From: Onchocerca lupi
Taxonomy: Eukaryota; Nematoda; Chromadorea; Rhabditida; Onchocercidae
Assembly: GCA_028564675.1 (NCBI GenBank)
Contig: JAOVVO010000367.1
Location: forward strand, 1 to 64,000
Length of the DNA stretch: 64,000 nucleotides
Direction: 5' to 3'
The notes beneath the pieces are model-generated. The model saw nothing but the letters and a program-made list of their open reading frames with translations, was not told the DNA's origin and made no database searches. Shown here piece by piece: positions 14,023-25,812 of this stretch (the stretch's first letter is position 1; the number at the start of each line of letters is the position of its first letter). The translations under genes and the position numbers were made by a program.

Positions 14023-16655
14023 ATTCCTGTCTCCAATATTGTTATTGAGAACTGAAAAAAAAATTGTTTATTTGTTTATTTGTTTGTTTAGTTTTTTTTC
14101 ATCACTTATTTTCTGTTTTCCAGTTAAAGTTTTGGAAAATCTAAAAACACAGATACATCGATAAAAGCCTCTTTGTAGACATGCATAAGCAGTTATTTTA
14201 TGATGGAAATGTTTTTGTTATTATTTTTCTTAATTATCATTTTTATTTTTTTATATCCATTCATTCATTTACTGAATGTTTTGTAACGTTGAATACTATT
14301 ATTGTTATTAACAGTTTGTTTTTTGAAGTTCTACTTTTCATGGATATTTATTTCTCGTCAGACAACAAGTTTTTAGGATGTTCCCTTCCAGATCTTTAAT
14401 ACGGTAAATATGAGCGTTGCAATTTAATTTGATATCCGTCACAAGTTTTCCCCATTATATAATCAATTTAATTTATAATCTATGTCAGGATCATTTTCCC
14501 ATAGAATCACGATGCTTTGACTTGTTTCTGGGCCTTATTCATCTACTAGATGAAAGATAAGCTTTATCTGGCCGGGTTAGAAAAGTAGCTCTAAATGACG
14601 GGTACCCAGCCCGCCGTAGATCATATGCTCTTTGGGAATTTGAAAGCTCATTTTTTTGTTTTTATGGCAGTATCATCATCACTCACTTTCCCTCTCCCTC
14701 TCAACCATGCTTGTAATCATTAGAATAGTGAGTGATTCGTTATTTCGTTTTGATTTCATATGCTTCTCCAAATTTCCTTCTTTCTTCCCTTCGATTGAAA
14801 TAATCTATGATAATGCGAACTTAAAAACAATCTGCATGGTGGCTGGACAGTGTTCTCTAAACAATGTGTATTCTGTATTTGGATAGGATATCACGAAGTC
14901 GATTTGCTCAAGGTACCAGCTCATGTTTGACTTTCCCGCTTTGTGTAGAAGCTAATCTGAATAATGGTTTGGATTCTTTGTGTTTTTCACCTGAAATAAC
15001 TAGGAAGGAATGAAATTGAGTAAGAGAAGTGGGAATGAAGCATAAACTGGTACTAGCACCATAGTGAATGACATTATTGGTGCACCATTAACTACAAATA
15101 TGGCATATTTCGATGTTCACATTTCGAATTCATGTCGTAGCATTTCTTTTTAGCTATTTGTTTTAATTAGCAGTTCCATCTCACTTTGGGGATATTAATT
15201 ATATACTGTTATGTTACCGTTATATGTTAAGCATAGCTTCGTCAGCTTGAAGTTGCGAACATCAAAATATGCTAAATTTAGCTATTATTTTGTTTTCGCG
15301 TCGTGATCTCCTCACATTGTATGAGTCTCTGTTCTTTTAAAAAAGGATTAATATTTGGAAAATTTCTTTGTTTCGAAAATTCCGAACTATTAAAGATTTT
15401 GCAGAAATTATCGCTCCCTTTTTTAAATCATAATATGAATACTTTATACTATTATAATCAAAATTATTCTGAAACCGTCATTTCGTTTGGTTATTCATCT
15501 TCTTTCTATGCTACGCAAAGTACCACTTTTTGATTTTTAAAAAAAATTTTCTTTTTTTCTTATATTGCATTCTTCTTTTCTGCAGCTTCTTTTGGATTTT
15601 TCATTTTTTTTTTTTTTTTTTTACTTCAGAGAATAAGCAGCAAGTTTTGCTGTTTCCTTAAATTTTTATTTTCTTGACTATTTAATTGTTTCATCCTAAA
15701 TTTTTAAAATTTTTCTGGAAAAGATAGGATTAAATACTAAAAGCGATTTTTCATCTCGGATATCAATTAAATTTAATATGAGCAATTCTTTGTTCATATA
15801 TGTAATTTTTAATTTTCAAATTATTTTCATCCATCTTCAGATACATTTCTTCTTAATTAATTTTTTTGCATGAAATCTTTTTTTCATGCTAGCTCTCATT
15901 TAAACCATTTTCTTGCCTCTTTGCTCTATATTTTATCTCGAATCTTCCATTAAACTCTTTTTTTTCATTTAAAAAATATGCTTTTTGTTAGGTTCCCAAT
16001 AACAGGCATTATGTGATGTGATATTCATTTCAGTTAACATCAAATATTTCCAGCATCTATGTAATTTCTTCGTCTTTTATAGCTGTTTTTTAAGGGAAGT
16101 TGCGCAAAAATTTGTCTATTTGAAGCTATCATTATTGGTCGAATCTTAATAAATTCATGGACATTTTCCAAGAAAATGCTAAATTATATCATATGAACAA
16201 GAAAAATCCACTTGAAACATCAATAACCTTAAATTTCGAAATTTTTTGCATAATACTTTTCTGGTTTCATGCTTCCTGAATTTCGTAATTTCTTGTATGT
16301 ATTCACTACTACTGTTATTACTGATTAATGCTATTCATACTTTCATCTTTTCCAGTACTGAGAATATCATATCATTGCCATTTATTGTTGTACAGAGTTC
16401 TTTTCTTTTACTTCATTACCCACTTATTTAAATTCAGTTAATATAATTTAACTCAATTTAACTGATTTCATAACATTAATATACTAAAGTCACATGGAAA
16501 TTGAAATGTATTTAATGCTACGTTTCTTTCTTCCGCTTTATTGAATCATAATTTGCGTTCAGTTAAACTCTTGTTATCTTTCAATAAGCTTTTATTTATA
16601 TATTCAGAAAGAAATGAAAATTCATAAATTGGAATAGAGGCAAAGAGGTTTTTAA

Positions 16656-16707
16656 TTTTTGAAAAGTTTTTACCCTAGTTTTTGATTTTTGAAAAGTTTT
16701 TACCCTA
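16656..16707. repeat. Short tandem duplication
   Basis: A ~22-base unit (TTTTTGAAAAGTTTTTACCC and flanks) occurs twice within about 55 bases. This is a recent-looking local duplication in non-coding DNA. Confidence 0.8.
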
Positions 16708-17210
16708 ACTATGGAATTTTTAAGTTTTTATGCAAATAGACATTCCACTACATTTATTCAGATTTTTAACTAAAACAGTACTTAACATGCTAGACCAGTT
16801 TTTATCATATTTATCAAATTTCGAGAATTAGATAAAATGAATTCGAATTATTATTTACATTCACCATTGACTAGCCTTTCTGTTACTGCTGTTGCTTCAA
16901 GCTGTTAGCTTAATTCATACTATTGATGGACGATACGTTAACATGCCTCATTTTGCATTTCGATTCTTTGCGGTGTAAATTTCAATGCACTTCAAAATTT
17001 TTCTTTTAACACCTTTTAGCGATGGTCGGGTTGTTACCCAGAAGAGTGGAGCTATTGAAGTTAAATCAAATCTGCTACAAAAATTGTTTCATCTGTTGCT
17101 TTTGCTACTCCGAAATCTTTAAATCATGGGCTTGAAGCTTGCATCAACCATGGGGACAAAACATAATGCTGCCGCAGTGGTATCAACTGAAAGAAAACAT
17201 TGAATTCTGA

Positions 17211-17213
<3 letters not shown>

Positions 17214-17249
<36 letters not shown>
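17214..17249. repeat. T36 homopolymer
   Basis: One of the two longest homopolymers in the window; intergenic. Confidence 0.95.
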
Positions 17250-17254
<5 letters not shown>

Positions 17255-20152
17255 TCATCAAAATTAATTGAAAAAATCTCGATTTTCAGAAGATGTTTTA
17301 GACTTATTTTGAAGATGGTGTATGATAATTTAAGAAGTTGATTAAAAACTCAGGAAATCCACGTCTTTCCGATCATTCAATGAAGTAGTAATTAGAAAAG
17401 CATTTTAATTATCATTTCAAAAAGCCTCCACGAGAACTCTGCAAACCGAAATTTACAAATATTATAAAATTCTTGTCTCCAGAAAGTTTTCGAAAATTCC
17501 CCATTTTCATGATTATTAAATCATAATTACGATTGATTTATTCTCATTACCACTCTGAGATATATTTCTTGCTTGAAAATTCATTTTGTAAATTTTAATG
17601 GATAGATTTAAAATTTAGTGTAGATTGGGTATATCGTTAAGTGATATTGATGAAAGAAAGCTAAATGTAGCTACATTTTTTTTTTTTTTTGAACGATATT
17701 GATGTACTGCTAGCATTGCTTACAGAAATTTTATACTGTTATTTTTTTTGTCGATCATTAAGCCGGATCATTTCTGGAAAAGCATCAAAAATTTTGTCGA
17801 ATTTTCTTTTTCTATAGTTTCATCCTTCACCATTCACTGTTTAATGTTTAAACGATAAATCTAATATTGCAGTTTAGTTTTGTTCGAATCATTATTGCAG
17901 GGATCTGTTTTCATATACTCTTTAATCGGAATTCTGGAAAAAAGTTATCTTATATAAGCATATTCTTCACGATGGGTATGAATAATTTTATGATTGCCTA
18001 TATAATTTTTAAGAGGTCTTTTTTTGTCTGGAAATTTTTCTTCTAATACTTTTATCACAGCTATTAATTCTGATAACTTTCACTGCTACTGCTACTGTCA
18101 CTACTACCTCGTTCCACGAAACTATATAATTCATTTCGGAAAAAATAACTTTTTCCTTTTTGTATGTTTAGAAAAAAAACCATTCATTTGAAAGGTGTAT
18201 TCAGGGAGCTATCATAATGCTGCTTCCTTTCGGATCTAGAATTTTTGATTTTATACTTATCAGGAAAACTCACCCGTTGCTGTTTTTCATTTGTTAAAAA
18301 CAATCCTTGAAATGTTATTCTTATCTCGTGAGGGTTGGTTTTTATTAATTCAAGCTAAAACTTCATTAATAATTGGGCATAAAAATTGAATTAAATTTGG
18401 TTGAACATTTTGGAATTCATCTATTGTTCTTTTTTCTTATGACACTTAATTGAAATGATGTTCGTCTTTATATGAAACGAATAATTTTAGATCCATTTTA
18501 CTAAAGAATCAAATTGGAATTTCAAAATTGCAGTTAGACAGATATATTAATTAATTTTCAATTTACTATGTTTCTGCAAAACCTCTTCTTTAGTATATTC
18601 AGTGCGTACGATTATTCTATACACCATGTTTTTCTTGAATTTCATTACCTTTTTGATGGTAAGTATGAGTGATGTGTATTGTGTATTTATAGGAATGTGT
18701 GCGTGTTTGTGTACAGCAGTGTACTGTACAGTACAGAAACAACTATACAAGGTGCAAAGACACTGTATTTTACCTTACATAGTGATAGAAAATTTCATCT
18801 TTTATACTGTGCAGTACCCTCTGTAATGTACTTTGTTGTTCGTTGTGACGCATACAAATATATGTTCAAAGTTTCTACTTCTTTATCATTGTATTTTTCA
18901 CTAGTTCTTTTATCCTCACCTTTTTGTTCCTTAATATTTTTCTTTTTTATCACTATTATTCTTTGTTTTCAATTATGTCCCTTTTTTCATCGTATATGTT
19001 TCTATAATACCTTTATTTTTTGTTTTTTTCTTTTTTTTTTTTCAAATTTCATTTTTGTGAACACATTGACAGTTAGTGGATTTCGGTGAAAAAAGCAGTG
19101 TGTCTTTTGCAATTTCAACAGTGTGATCTGATGCCTGCTCAATCATTTCGACATATGGCGGATTTTCCATACATTTGTTGTCGTCGGTATAAGACATGGT
19201 CACTGATAACAAAGCAGTCAATTGGCTCTTTTTAGATTAATGGCGGTCAAGTGTTGCTGCTTGGCTGAGGGATGATCTATTCTGAATCTGAGAGGAAAAT
19301 TAGTCTTTCTAGTGTTTGAATTTTGATCATTGCAAAATGAAAAGTCAGCAATGTTTAATTTCCCTATAGACATGAATAAGAGATATAATTCTACTCTCTG
19401 TTTATTTCGAAGAAGAAAAAAGGAGAATTAGATGAATAAAAAGAATATGTAGGCCGTGGTTAATTGATTAAATCAGTGCATCAAATAGAATTTCATGTAA
19501 TTATGTTACTATCATTTACAAAAGAAAAGTTTGTCAGAAATGCTGTGCTAATTCAGACATCATGTTTGGAATGGATAAACAAAAGTGGTTGAATTTTCAT
19601 CTTCTAAACTTTCCGGAGTCTTCTTGAAGTTAAATTAGTATTGTTACTTCCCAAAAAATTTTTTTAGAGAAATTGAGTGAAAACGAAAAATGGCGATGCA
19701 GTATTATTTTCCAACAACAAAAGTTCGTGATATGCTGTAACGTTTCTAATCCGACGATCGTCATTTAGCGTTTTCTTTCTTGCCAGTGATTTATGAGTGT
19801 CATTATTGTTTTGTAAAAGAATTGGCGAAGCATCTCACATCCACTCAACTATCGCTGTGGTAGCTTTTTGTCGAAATATAAATTTCGCGCACTCACAACA
19901 AATTTCGGCTTAAATCTGTTATAAATTAATTGCTGTTTACTATGGTAGACAATAATGCAGAGAATTTAAACAATTTACATTAAAATTTCAATGACTCAAC
20001 TGCACAATGGATAACATATAATGCGCGGATAATTAAGAAATTATTGTAAATATTAGGCGGGGACGGGATGCGAATAGAGATTGATATATTTATGCAGCAG
20101 TTCTTACTATTTTAATGAGCATAAACATTTGAACGTATTGGATTGCTTAAAG

Positions 20153-20191
20153 ATTGGTCTGATAATGTGTTGAAGAGATTATCAGACCAAT
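20153..20191. repeat. 14-bp stem hairpin, 11-nt loop
   Basis: Arms 20153-20166 and 20178-20191 are exact reverse complements (ATTGGTCTGATAAT and its complement). Intergenic; no T tract typical of a bacterial terminator follows closely. Confidence 0.7.
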
Positions 20192-21264
20192 TTTCAAACA
20201 AAAATCAGAAATACCAAACTAACTTTTCTGACTTGATTGTTGAAAATATCGAATAGGTCAAATCTTAACCAACCGAGAGAGGGTCATGATTGTTAAAATG
20301 CCGCAGAAGAGGAAGAGTTAGTAAAGGTTTCTTGACTGCATTTTTTTTGATACCGCGATAAAACTACAGTGTAGTGTAAGATATCGAAAACTTTTGGAAA
20401 TTGGTAATTATGAAATTTCATTCGTCTGGCAAAGTAATCCCAATGTTTCAACAAATTATGAAAAAAAAAAGAAAAAACAATTTGGAACTTACTCGTTTTT
20501 TTATTTATTTTTTTTTTTTTCACTTCGAAAAGTGCATTCAGCTTTGAGTGGTAAATTCTGCTTCTTTATTATATTTTCGGGAAATATTCGACATTTTTGG
20601 CTGGATTTAACATTGAAAGTACATGATAAATGATTCCCTTCATTATTCGATTGCTCTCAAACCAGATTAGGATAGAGTGAGATGATTTTAAATTGATTTT
20701 GTTAAATAATCGATCGTTGAATAACAGTATTTAAGCAAATATCCAAAAGAAAAGAAAAGTTTTTTTTTTTAAGACTTATTACTTTTGGAAAAAAATATTT
20801 ACACTCGCGAAAAATGAAAAAAAAATACCTACAACGCAAAACTGAAGATGATTCGTTTCGATATTTCCTCTCATTTGAAGCAATTACAATATTCTCAGGA
20901 GTTAGGTGGCACTTTATGAAACTTTGTAAAGAAGAACGACAGTATAAAAGCCTTAATCACGCATTTCATTTTCTTAGATGAATAAGCATTTTTTCATTGA
21001 ATATGGTAACTTAATCTCAGTCTTCGTGTGATTCTTAATTTCTGTTTCAACTATTCATGATTTCATAGCATTACTATTTGTAATTTTATAAATTTAAGTC
21101 GAAAAAATATCGAAAATTATTGTGTTTATTTCAAAGTTTTATCCAAGGACAAAATCAAATTATTTATCTCATGAGAAAAGAATTCCAGAAAAATAATTTT
21201 CGATATTTTTTACAATCGTTTGATAAATCTATTTATGACAAGCTTGATGATCTTGATGAAATAA

Positions 21265-21850
21265 AATATTGATTCTATTTATCATCTCCGATACAGCAAT
21301 AGGAAAAGATTGCTACGGTGATGTGTGATACTATCACTCCCATATATTTGTAGCCCAACCAAGAATTTAATAAACAAAACAAAAACCAAAATTTGCAGGT
21401 ATACGATGGCATAAAAAAGAAATTCTATGAAACTGTCATAATGAACTCTATGAAATTCTATGGAACTGCCATAACTGTCACCTTTTACCTTTAGTTTTCA
21501 GATGGGCTTTATTTTCGTGCCAAACCGTTAGAGAATCTCTTTCCAGCAACAGAATCTATTCCATTTCAATGAATTAAAGAAGAATTGACGGGAGAAAAAT
21601 AATTGATTATCTTTTGCCTGAATCAAAATTAAATGGTTAGAAATTTTTGCATGTTACACCATTTATATAAATGATGTCACCTAATTGCCTTACATACTTC
21701 GAAACTTTATCGAAATTTTGATTTTTTAAATTAATTAATAAAACATTAATAATGAAAGCGAACGATAAAACACTGAAATAGTATGGAACAACTAAGTGTC
21801 GATGACTCGGTTTTAATTAAAAAAGATTACTCTTTTGTCCCTAACATTGT
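21265..21850 (+). repeat. Inverted repeat pair, copy A
   Basis: Over about 0.55 kb this segment is recognisably homologous to the reverse complement of 26940-27560. Shared blocks include ATACGATGGC (21401-21410), AATGAATTAAAG (21568-21579) and GAACGATAAA (21760-21769), in the same order and at compatible spacing. An internal ~40-base duplication at about 21420-21475 in this copy explains most of the spacing difference. Identity is clearly imperfect (several substitutions per 20 bases), so the duplication is old. Both strands read partly open but with stops at conserved places, so I assign no protein. It lies just outside the decayed bacterial block. Confidence 0.65.
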
Positions 21851-22329
21851 AATGAATCTTCTCTTAGTTGTAAGTAGAAGTCTTAGCAGTTATTCGAAAC
21901 AGATTACCCCTTGTTTTGCTTGTCGACTCGATTTATGTTGTAAAGAAAAAAAGTTTTAGCTTTTATGTTTAAATAATTCATTATCAGTTATTCAAAAACA
22001 GAATTTTTAAATTTGAGTTATTTTTTTCGAAATGCCAAATAATTAAAAATTTATGAAATGGACGTCAAACAATTATCTTTAACTATATGAGACCATATTT
22101 TTAGATCCCAATAATCTTAATGCTTGAGAAAAGATAACCCATTTTTCAGACTGCTATTATTAGAGTTCTACTTACATTATTGTATTTGCATCAGTTCTTG
22201 TTCATATTTTCGGAAAATCTTTGGATATCATATTTTGTAAGGTTATTAATCTGATTAATTCAGTTGTTATCTCTGGAATCAGTCATTTATCAAAATGCAT
22301 TTATCATTTTATAAAAATTACCCATTTTA

Positions 22330-22745
22330 GAGCAAATCTTTACACAGCTACTTTCCTCTAAATTTATAATTGCTTATTAAGTTTTTACTCACTGGATAAT
22401 GTTCGAGTTACCAGCTTCAGTGATTTCCTCCATATTTAATTTTGTAGTTCTGGATAATGATATTAAATACTCAATAACAACTAGCTTATCTTTGTTACTC
22501 GGTATGTTGACAATAAATAATATTTCAGCAACTGGAAATGCAATAACTTAGCATTTGGAATATTACAAATTCTTGTTTTGCCAATCATAATGCCAAACTT
22601 TTGTATACTTTAAATTGCTGATTCAGTTTTGAAATTTATCTTTGAATGCTCATATATTATTTAATACTGTTTTAATTTTTGCCATTCTGTTGATTAATAG
22701 CGCTATAGCTATCCACATGAAATTGAAGTTTCGCTGTAAAGCAAG
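22330..22745 (-). pseudogene. Unidentified decayed ORFs next to rlmE remnant
   Basis: Reading on from the rlmE remnant on the same strand, long stretches stay protein-like with scattered stops. Examples are a hydrophobic piece (FMWIAIALLINRMAKIK), then KVWHYDWQNKN, then VIAFPVAEILFIVNIPSN leading to KLNMEEITEAGNSNIIQ. There are no splice signals. I read this as part of the same bacterial insertion, but I cannot name the gene or genes. Chance open frames in AT-rich DNA are the alternative. Confidence 0.35.
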
Positions 22746-22769
22746 ACTAGAAAGCATTCCATTACTTTA

Positions 22770-23295
22770 CAGAAAATCTGACTGCTGGTAAAGTCTAAAC
22801 TTACTGAATATATTTCTGTAGATTCAGATCCAAGTGATCTTGATTTGAAGTGTTTTGCTGTTTTGAACACCTTTTTTTTAATCATTGCAAAAATCCTTAT
22901 CCTCCTTGAAAGATTTTTACTGCAAACTCATACTATAATTTAAGAAATGCTTTGCAAGGTACAGCGCTACTTTGCATAGAATCATGGGTTTTAATTTTTC
23001 CTTTAAAATTTCATAATATCGCACTGCATATGTTCTATTCCATTAACAAGTTTATTGGCTTTATGTCAATTGCAACTACATTAGCTCCTCTCTGATATGC
23101 AAATTGTGACCACCCATTAGGAAAAGCACTAAGATCAATGACTTTTGCCCTTTTTGGAGTAATTTATATTTATTTTATATTTCTATCAACTTGTATGCCG
23201 AGCACGATCTGTAGCCATCCTTACTAATTTTCTGTACATTCATTTAAAATGATGCTGCAACTATCTGGTTCAAGATAATTTTCGGCTCTCGGTTT
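22770..23295 (-). pseudogene. rlmE: RlmE/FtsJ (23S rRNA Um2552 methyltransferase) remnant, Wolbachia-like
   Basis: Intact RlmE methylates the 2'-OH of U2552 in bacterial 23S rRNA using S-adenosylmethionine. Translated with frame changes, this stretch follows the family from end to end. It runs through DGYRSCSAYKLIEI (about 23220-23175), the SAM-binding motif VIDLSAFPNGWSQ (23142-23104), GANVVAIDIKPIN, then after a frameshift VNGIEHMQCDIMKF. It continues with FAVKIFQGG and the C-terminal KHFKSRS..GSESTEIY. Of the catalytic K-D-K-E set, the Lys of AYKL, the Lys of VKIFQG and the Glu of STEIY are still readable. The segment carrying the Asp (normally DMAPN) is missing. The motif-I glycines are changed (DLGAxPGGW to DLSAFPNGW), and there are at least three in-frame stops and two frameshifts. 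There are no introns. The all-bacterial character and AT-rich residues suggest an old transfer from Wolbachia. It is non-functional. Confidence 0.85.
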
Positions 23296-23344
23296 TTTTT
23301 TCACTCTACTTTTTATTGTTGGCACCTGTGTAAAAACCACTTAT

Positions 23345-23600
23345 TATTGATTATATCTTTTGGCTCTTTCTTTTATTTCTTTCACTAGTGTATATATTTA
23401 TTTAGCCATTATGGTAACTGGGGTTTTAAAAGAGATCTAACTACTCTTCAATAGTAAGATTTGCTCTTTTTTCTACTGCTTGTGTTGTAATCCGTTTTGC
23501 ATCTTTTTAAACTGCTCTTTAATCTCTTCTATATTTTTCTTTAAAATCAACTGGTCTTTATTTTGTGTTTGTGAATTACTGTCATTTACTTGTTTCAAGA
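23345..23600 (-). pseudogene. DUF2497/PopZ-like protein remnant
   Basis: Immediately upstream of the rlmE remnant on the same strand lies a Gln/Lys/Glu-rich helix-like stretch (DQLILKKNIEEIKEQFKKMQ). After one stop and frame changes it is followed by LTIEE, then RSLLKPQLP.WLNKYIH, then LVKEIKERAKRYNQ. This order matches the conserved C-terminus of alphaproteobacterial DUF2497/PopZ-type proteins, (E)xLVRxxLRPxLxxWLxxNLxxLVExxVxxEI. The known family organises cell poles. The remnant is broken by stops and frameshifts and cannot make a protein. The assignment rests on a short motif read across frames, so it is less certain than rlmE. Sharing orientation and adjacency with rlmE supports one bacterial insertion. 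Confidence 0.6.
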
Positions 23601-24265
23601 ACAAATGATATGAACGGAAAATTCTAGAAAACTGACATGTAAGTCAACTGGTGATTATGCGGTTTCCACATATTTCAGTGTCCACACAGAATCTTATCCG
23701 TAGAACATTTGGATATATAATTAAATTTTAAATTCTCTTGTTATCAGTTTCATCTCGTGCAAATCGATCTCATACTTCCTTTGAAATGTTATGAATTTAA
23801 GAAAAAGTTCATAAACTTAAATTGTGATGTTTCCTTTGCTGTGCAAACCTTCGCTTTACTACCTCAAATTGATACCCCTTGTTTTTGACACTTTTTTTTT
23901 TTTTTTTGCATCTTGATGTCAGCTCTCGGGAATGAATAGGAAATTCAAATTCATTTGGTTTAGCAAATATGTGATGCATTATACTCTTACTATTATTATT
24001 ATTATTAAATATCATATTACTAAGACATATAGTACCAATTATATACTCTTGGATCGAAGACAAAGCGTTTCCGGTAGAATTTCCATCTTGTTGATGTATT
24101 TCCTCAATTTATCTGTCTGCACAGGAATTAATATCAATGTCTCGTTAAACATTTCAGATATCTTACCTGAATATCTCTTTACTATTTTCTGGCTCGGTAC
24201 CATTGATCATCGTAAAATGGAAACCTATTACCTGATGACTATTGAGGAAGTTCAATTCTTTCTGT
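23600..24265 (-). pseudogene. Unidentified decayed ORFs, likely same bacterial block
   Basis: Upstream of the DUF2497-like piece, minus-strand frames again look protein-like between stops: QVIGFHFTMINGTEP, IEEIHQQDGNSTGNALSS, HHIFAKPNEFEFPIHSREL, GYQFEVVKRRFAQQ and FCVDTEICGNRIIT. I do not recognise the source genes. One A/T-run expansion (about 23890-23907) interrupts the frame. I infer it belongs to the bacterial insertion from its strand, lack of introns and adjacency. Confidence 0.35.
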
Positions 24266-24433
24266 AAAAAAAGGATAATTTTAGGAAGTTAACAGACTTT
24301 CAAAAAGTATCATGTTTCGAAAAGCCTCAGTAGCATATGAAGTCAATTCAAAAAATGATGTTTGAAAATTTAATATATTATTAAAATAACTTCACAACAT
24401 TAATGATTTTTGTGCAGAAATTAGATTGAACTA

Positions 24434-24745
24434 ATGCAAATAAAGGATCATTGGGAGCAAATAAACACAACAAACCTTCCAGTTCAAAATTTTCTTTTCA
24501 ACGTTTCTTCATTTTTTATGTCTACGATAACAGTTGATTCATTTCAGAATCAGAAAATTTTAACACAGTATGTCCATCCAGAAATATTCTTTTCCCTACA
24601 ATATTTTTTGCAACAAATATTTGGTGAAATTTTTGGTCATCAGGATAAACAATGTTGTACAATACTCGAACTGGTTAAATTTATATCTGAGATTCCGACA
24701 AAACATCCACCAGTATATATTAATGTAATCAAAAATTGGAACTAA
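24434..24745 (+). CDS. Orphan 103-aa ORF, doubtful
   Basis: This is an uninterrupted ATG-to-TAA frame of 104 codons. The middle is aromatic (FLFNVSSFF, then HPEIFFSLQYFLQQIF) and the end reads CCTILELVKFISEIPTKH, then VYINVIKNWN. There is no signal peptide or recognised domain. It lies just right of the decayed bacterial block and could be a fragment, an exon of an unseen nematode gene, or a chance frame. An acceptor-like TTTGTGCAG sits shortly before it. Confidence 0.25.
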   Translation: MQIKDHWEQINTTNLPVQNFLFNVSSFFMSTITVDSFQNQKILTQYVHPEIFFSLQYFLQQIFGEIFGHQDKQCCTILELVKFISEIPTKHPPVYINVIKNWN

Positions 24746-25758
24746 TTTATCCGATTAATATCGATTTCATCTCATTTGTTAATCATTCACGATAAGAATT
24801 CTGTGAAAAAATTCCATTTGAAATTTTTGAATCTCTGTCTATTAGATTCCAGCTTATTTCTAAGTGAGCTTCTTGAAATTTAACCATGAGTACAGAACAT
24901 TTCAGAGCAGCGGTTTTTTTAATAATTTTTCGCTGCCAAACAGAAAAGTATTATATGGTGACCAATGTAGTTCTGTAAAATAGACGGGTTGCTGAAATAA
25001 GATTAAATTATCAAATTTTCGCTTCAAATTATAAATTTATTTCTGATTCCTGACTTATTAGAAAATTCAAGCAGAATGGTTCGCTACAGTTCACAAAACT
25101 AAAATTCCTTCGAATATGTTTAATGAAGAATTCGATCTTTAAATAAGGAAAAAGTTTTTCAAAACAAAGAATTTCTTCTTCTAAACGATATGTTTCCACT
25201 TCTATTTGAAATAAAAGTAACAGAAAACGGAGGATACCATCTTGATGAAGTTTGTTTGAAAAATGCGTCCAAAAGCTTTTATAGAAATGGCGGGATTATT
25301 TTGCCATTTTGATAAAATAGTAATCAGGCCGATAATTTAGTTCAAAATTTAGTTTTTCAGACATCATTTCTATAGTTCTGAAAAATGTTGGAAATAAGTT
25401 ATCCTTCATTATAATTAACTATTCAATGGAACTTATTGACTCACTGCTACCGTCTTATCTTTTATAATAATAAATAATTGAAACAGTGGAATATAATGAA
25501 TATGATTTCGGTTTTAGGGAATATTTGCAGCATGATAATATTTATTTAAAAAAAAAAATGCGAGCGCCATATTTATTAAACCACAACTGCGTAATGCTTG
25601 AATAATTCTCTTTCCTGTAGCAAGCAAAACTCTCTCCAATATTTCGTCGCAATTTTTATCATATTTCATTTCCGAAATTTAAATTAAATTTTCTCCAAGC
25701 TACCAATTTTTAAGCAAAAACTCCAAAATTTAAATAACAAATGCATCAGTCGATGAAA

Positions 25759-25812
25759 TTTGCTTCTCACTATTAAATATTTTTGTATTGTTTGCTTCTC
25801 ACTATTAAATAT
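25759..25812. repeat. Short direct duplication
   Basis: A ~22-base unit (TTTGCTTCTCACTATTAAAT and flank) occurs twice, about 31 bases apart. Non-coding. Confidence 0.8.

Larger units (their letters stand above)
13930..21264. other. Gene-poor intergenic stretch
   Basis: About 7.3 kb of AT-rich DNA with no supported exon. The open frames are Phe/Leu/Ser-rich readings of T-rich sequence, for example near 14181-14399 and 18679-19089. It holds the small repeats listed separately and many poly-T tracts. Confidence 0.5.

Noticed and set aside
14555..14635. GC-richer patch resembling a tRNA-like fold
   Set aside because: Contains GGCCGGGTTAG and GGGTACCCAGCCCG, but no acceptor-stem pairing or T-arm consensus could be placed.
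18679..19089. 136-codon plus-strand frame
   Set aside because: Phe/Leu/Ser/Cys-rich reading of T-rich DNA with no conserved motif, overlapping open frames in two other phases; looks like chance.
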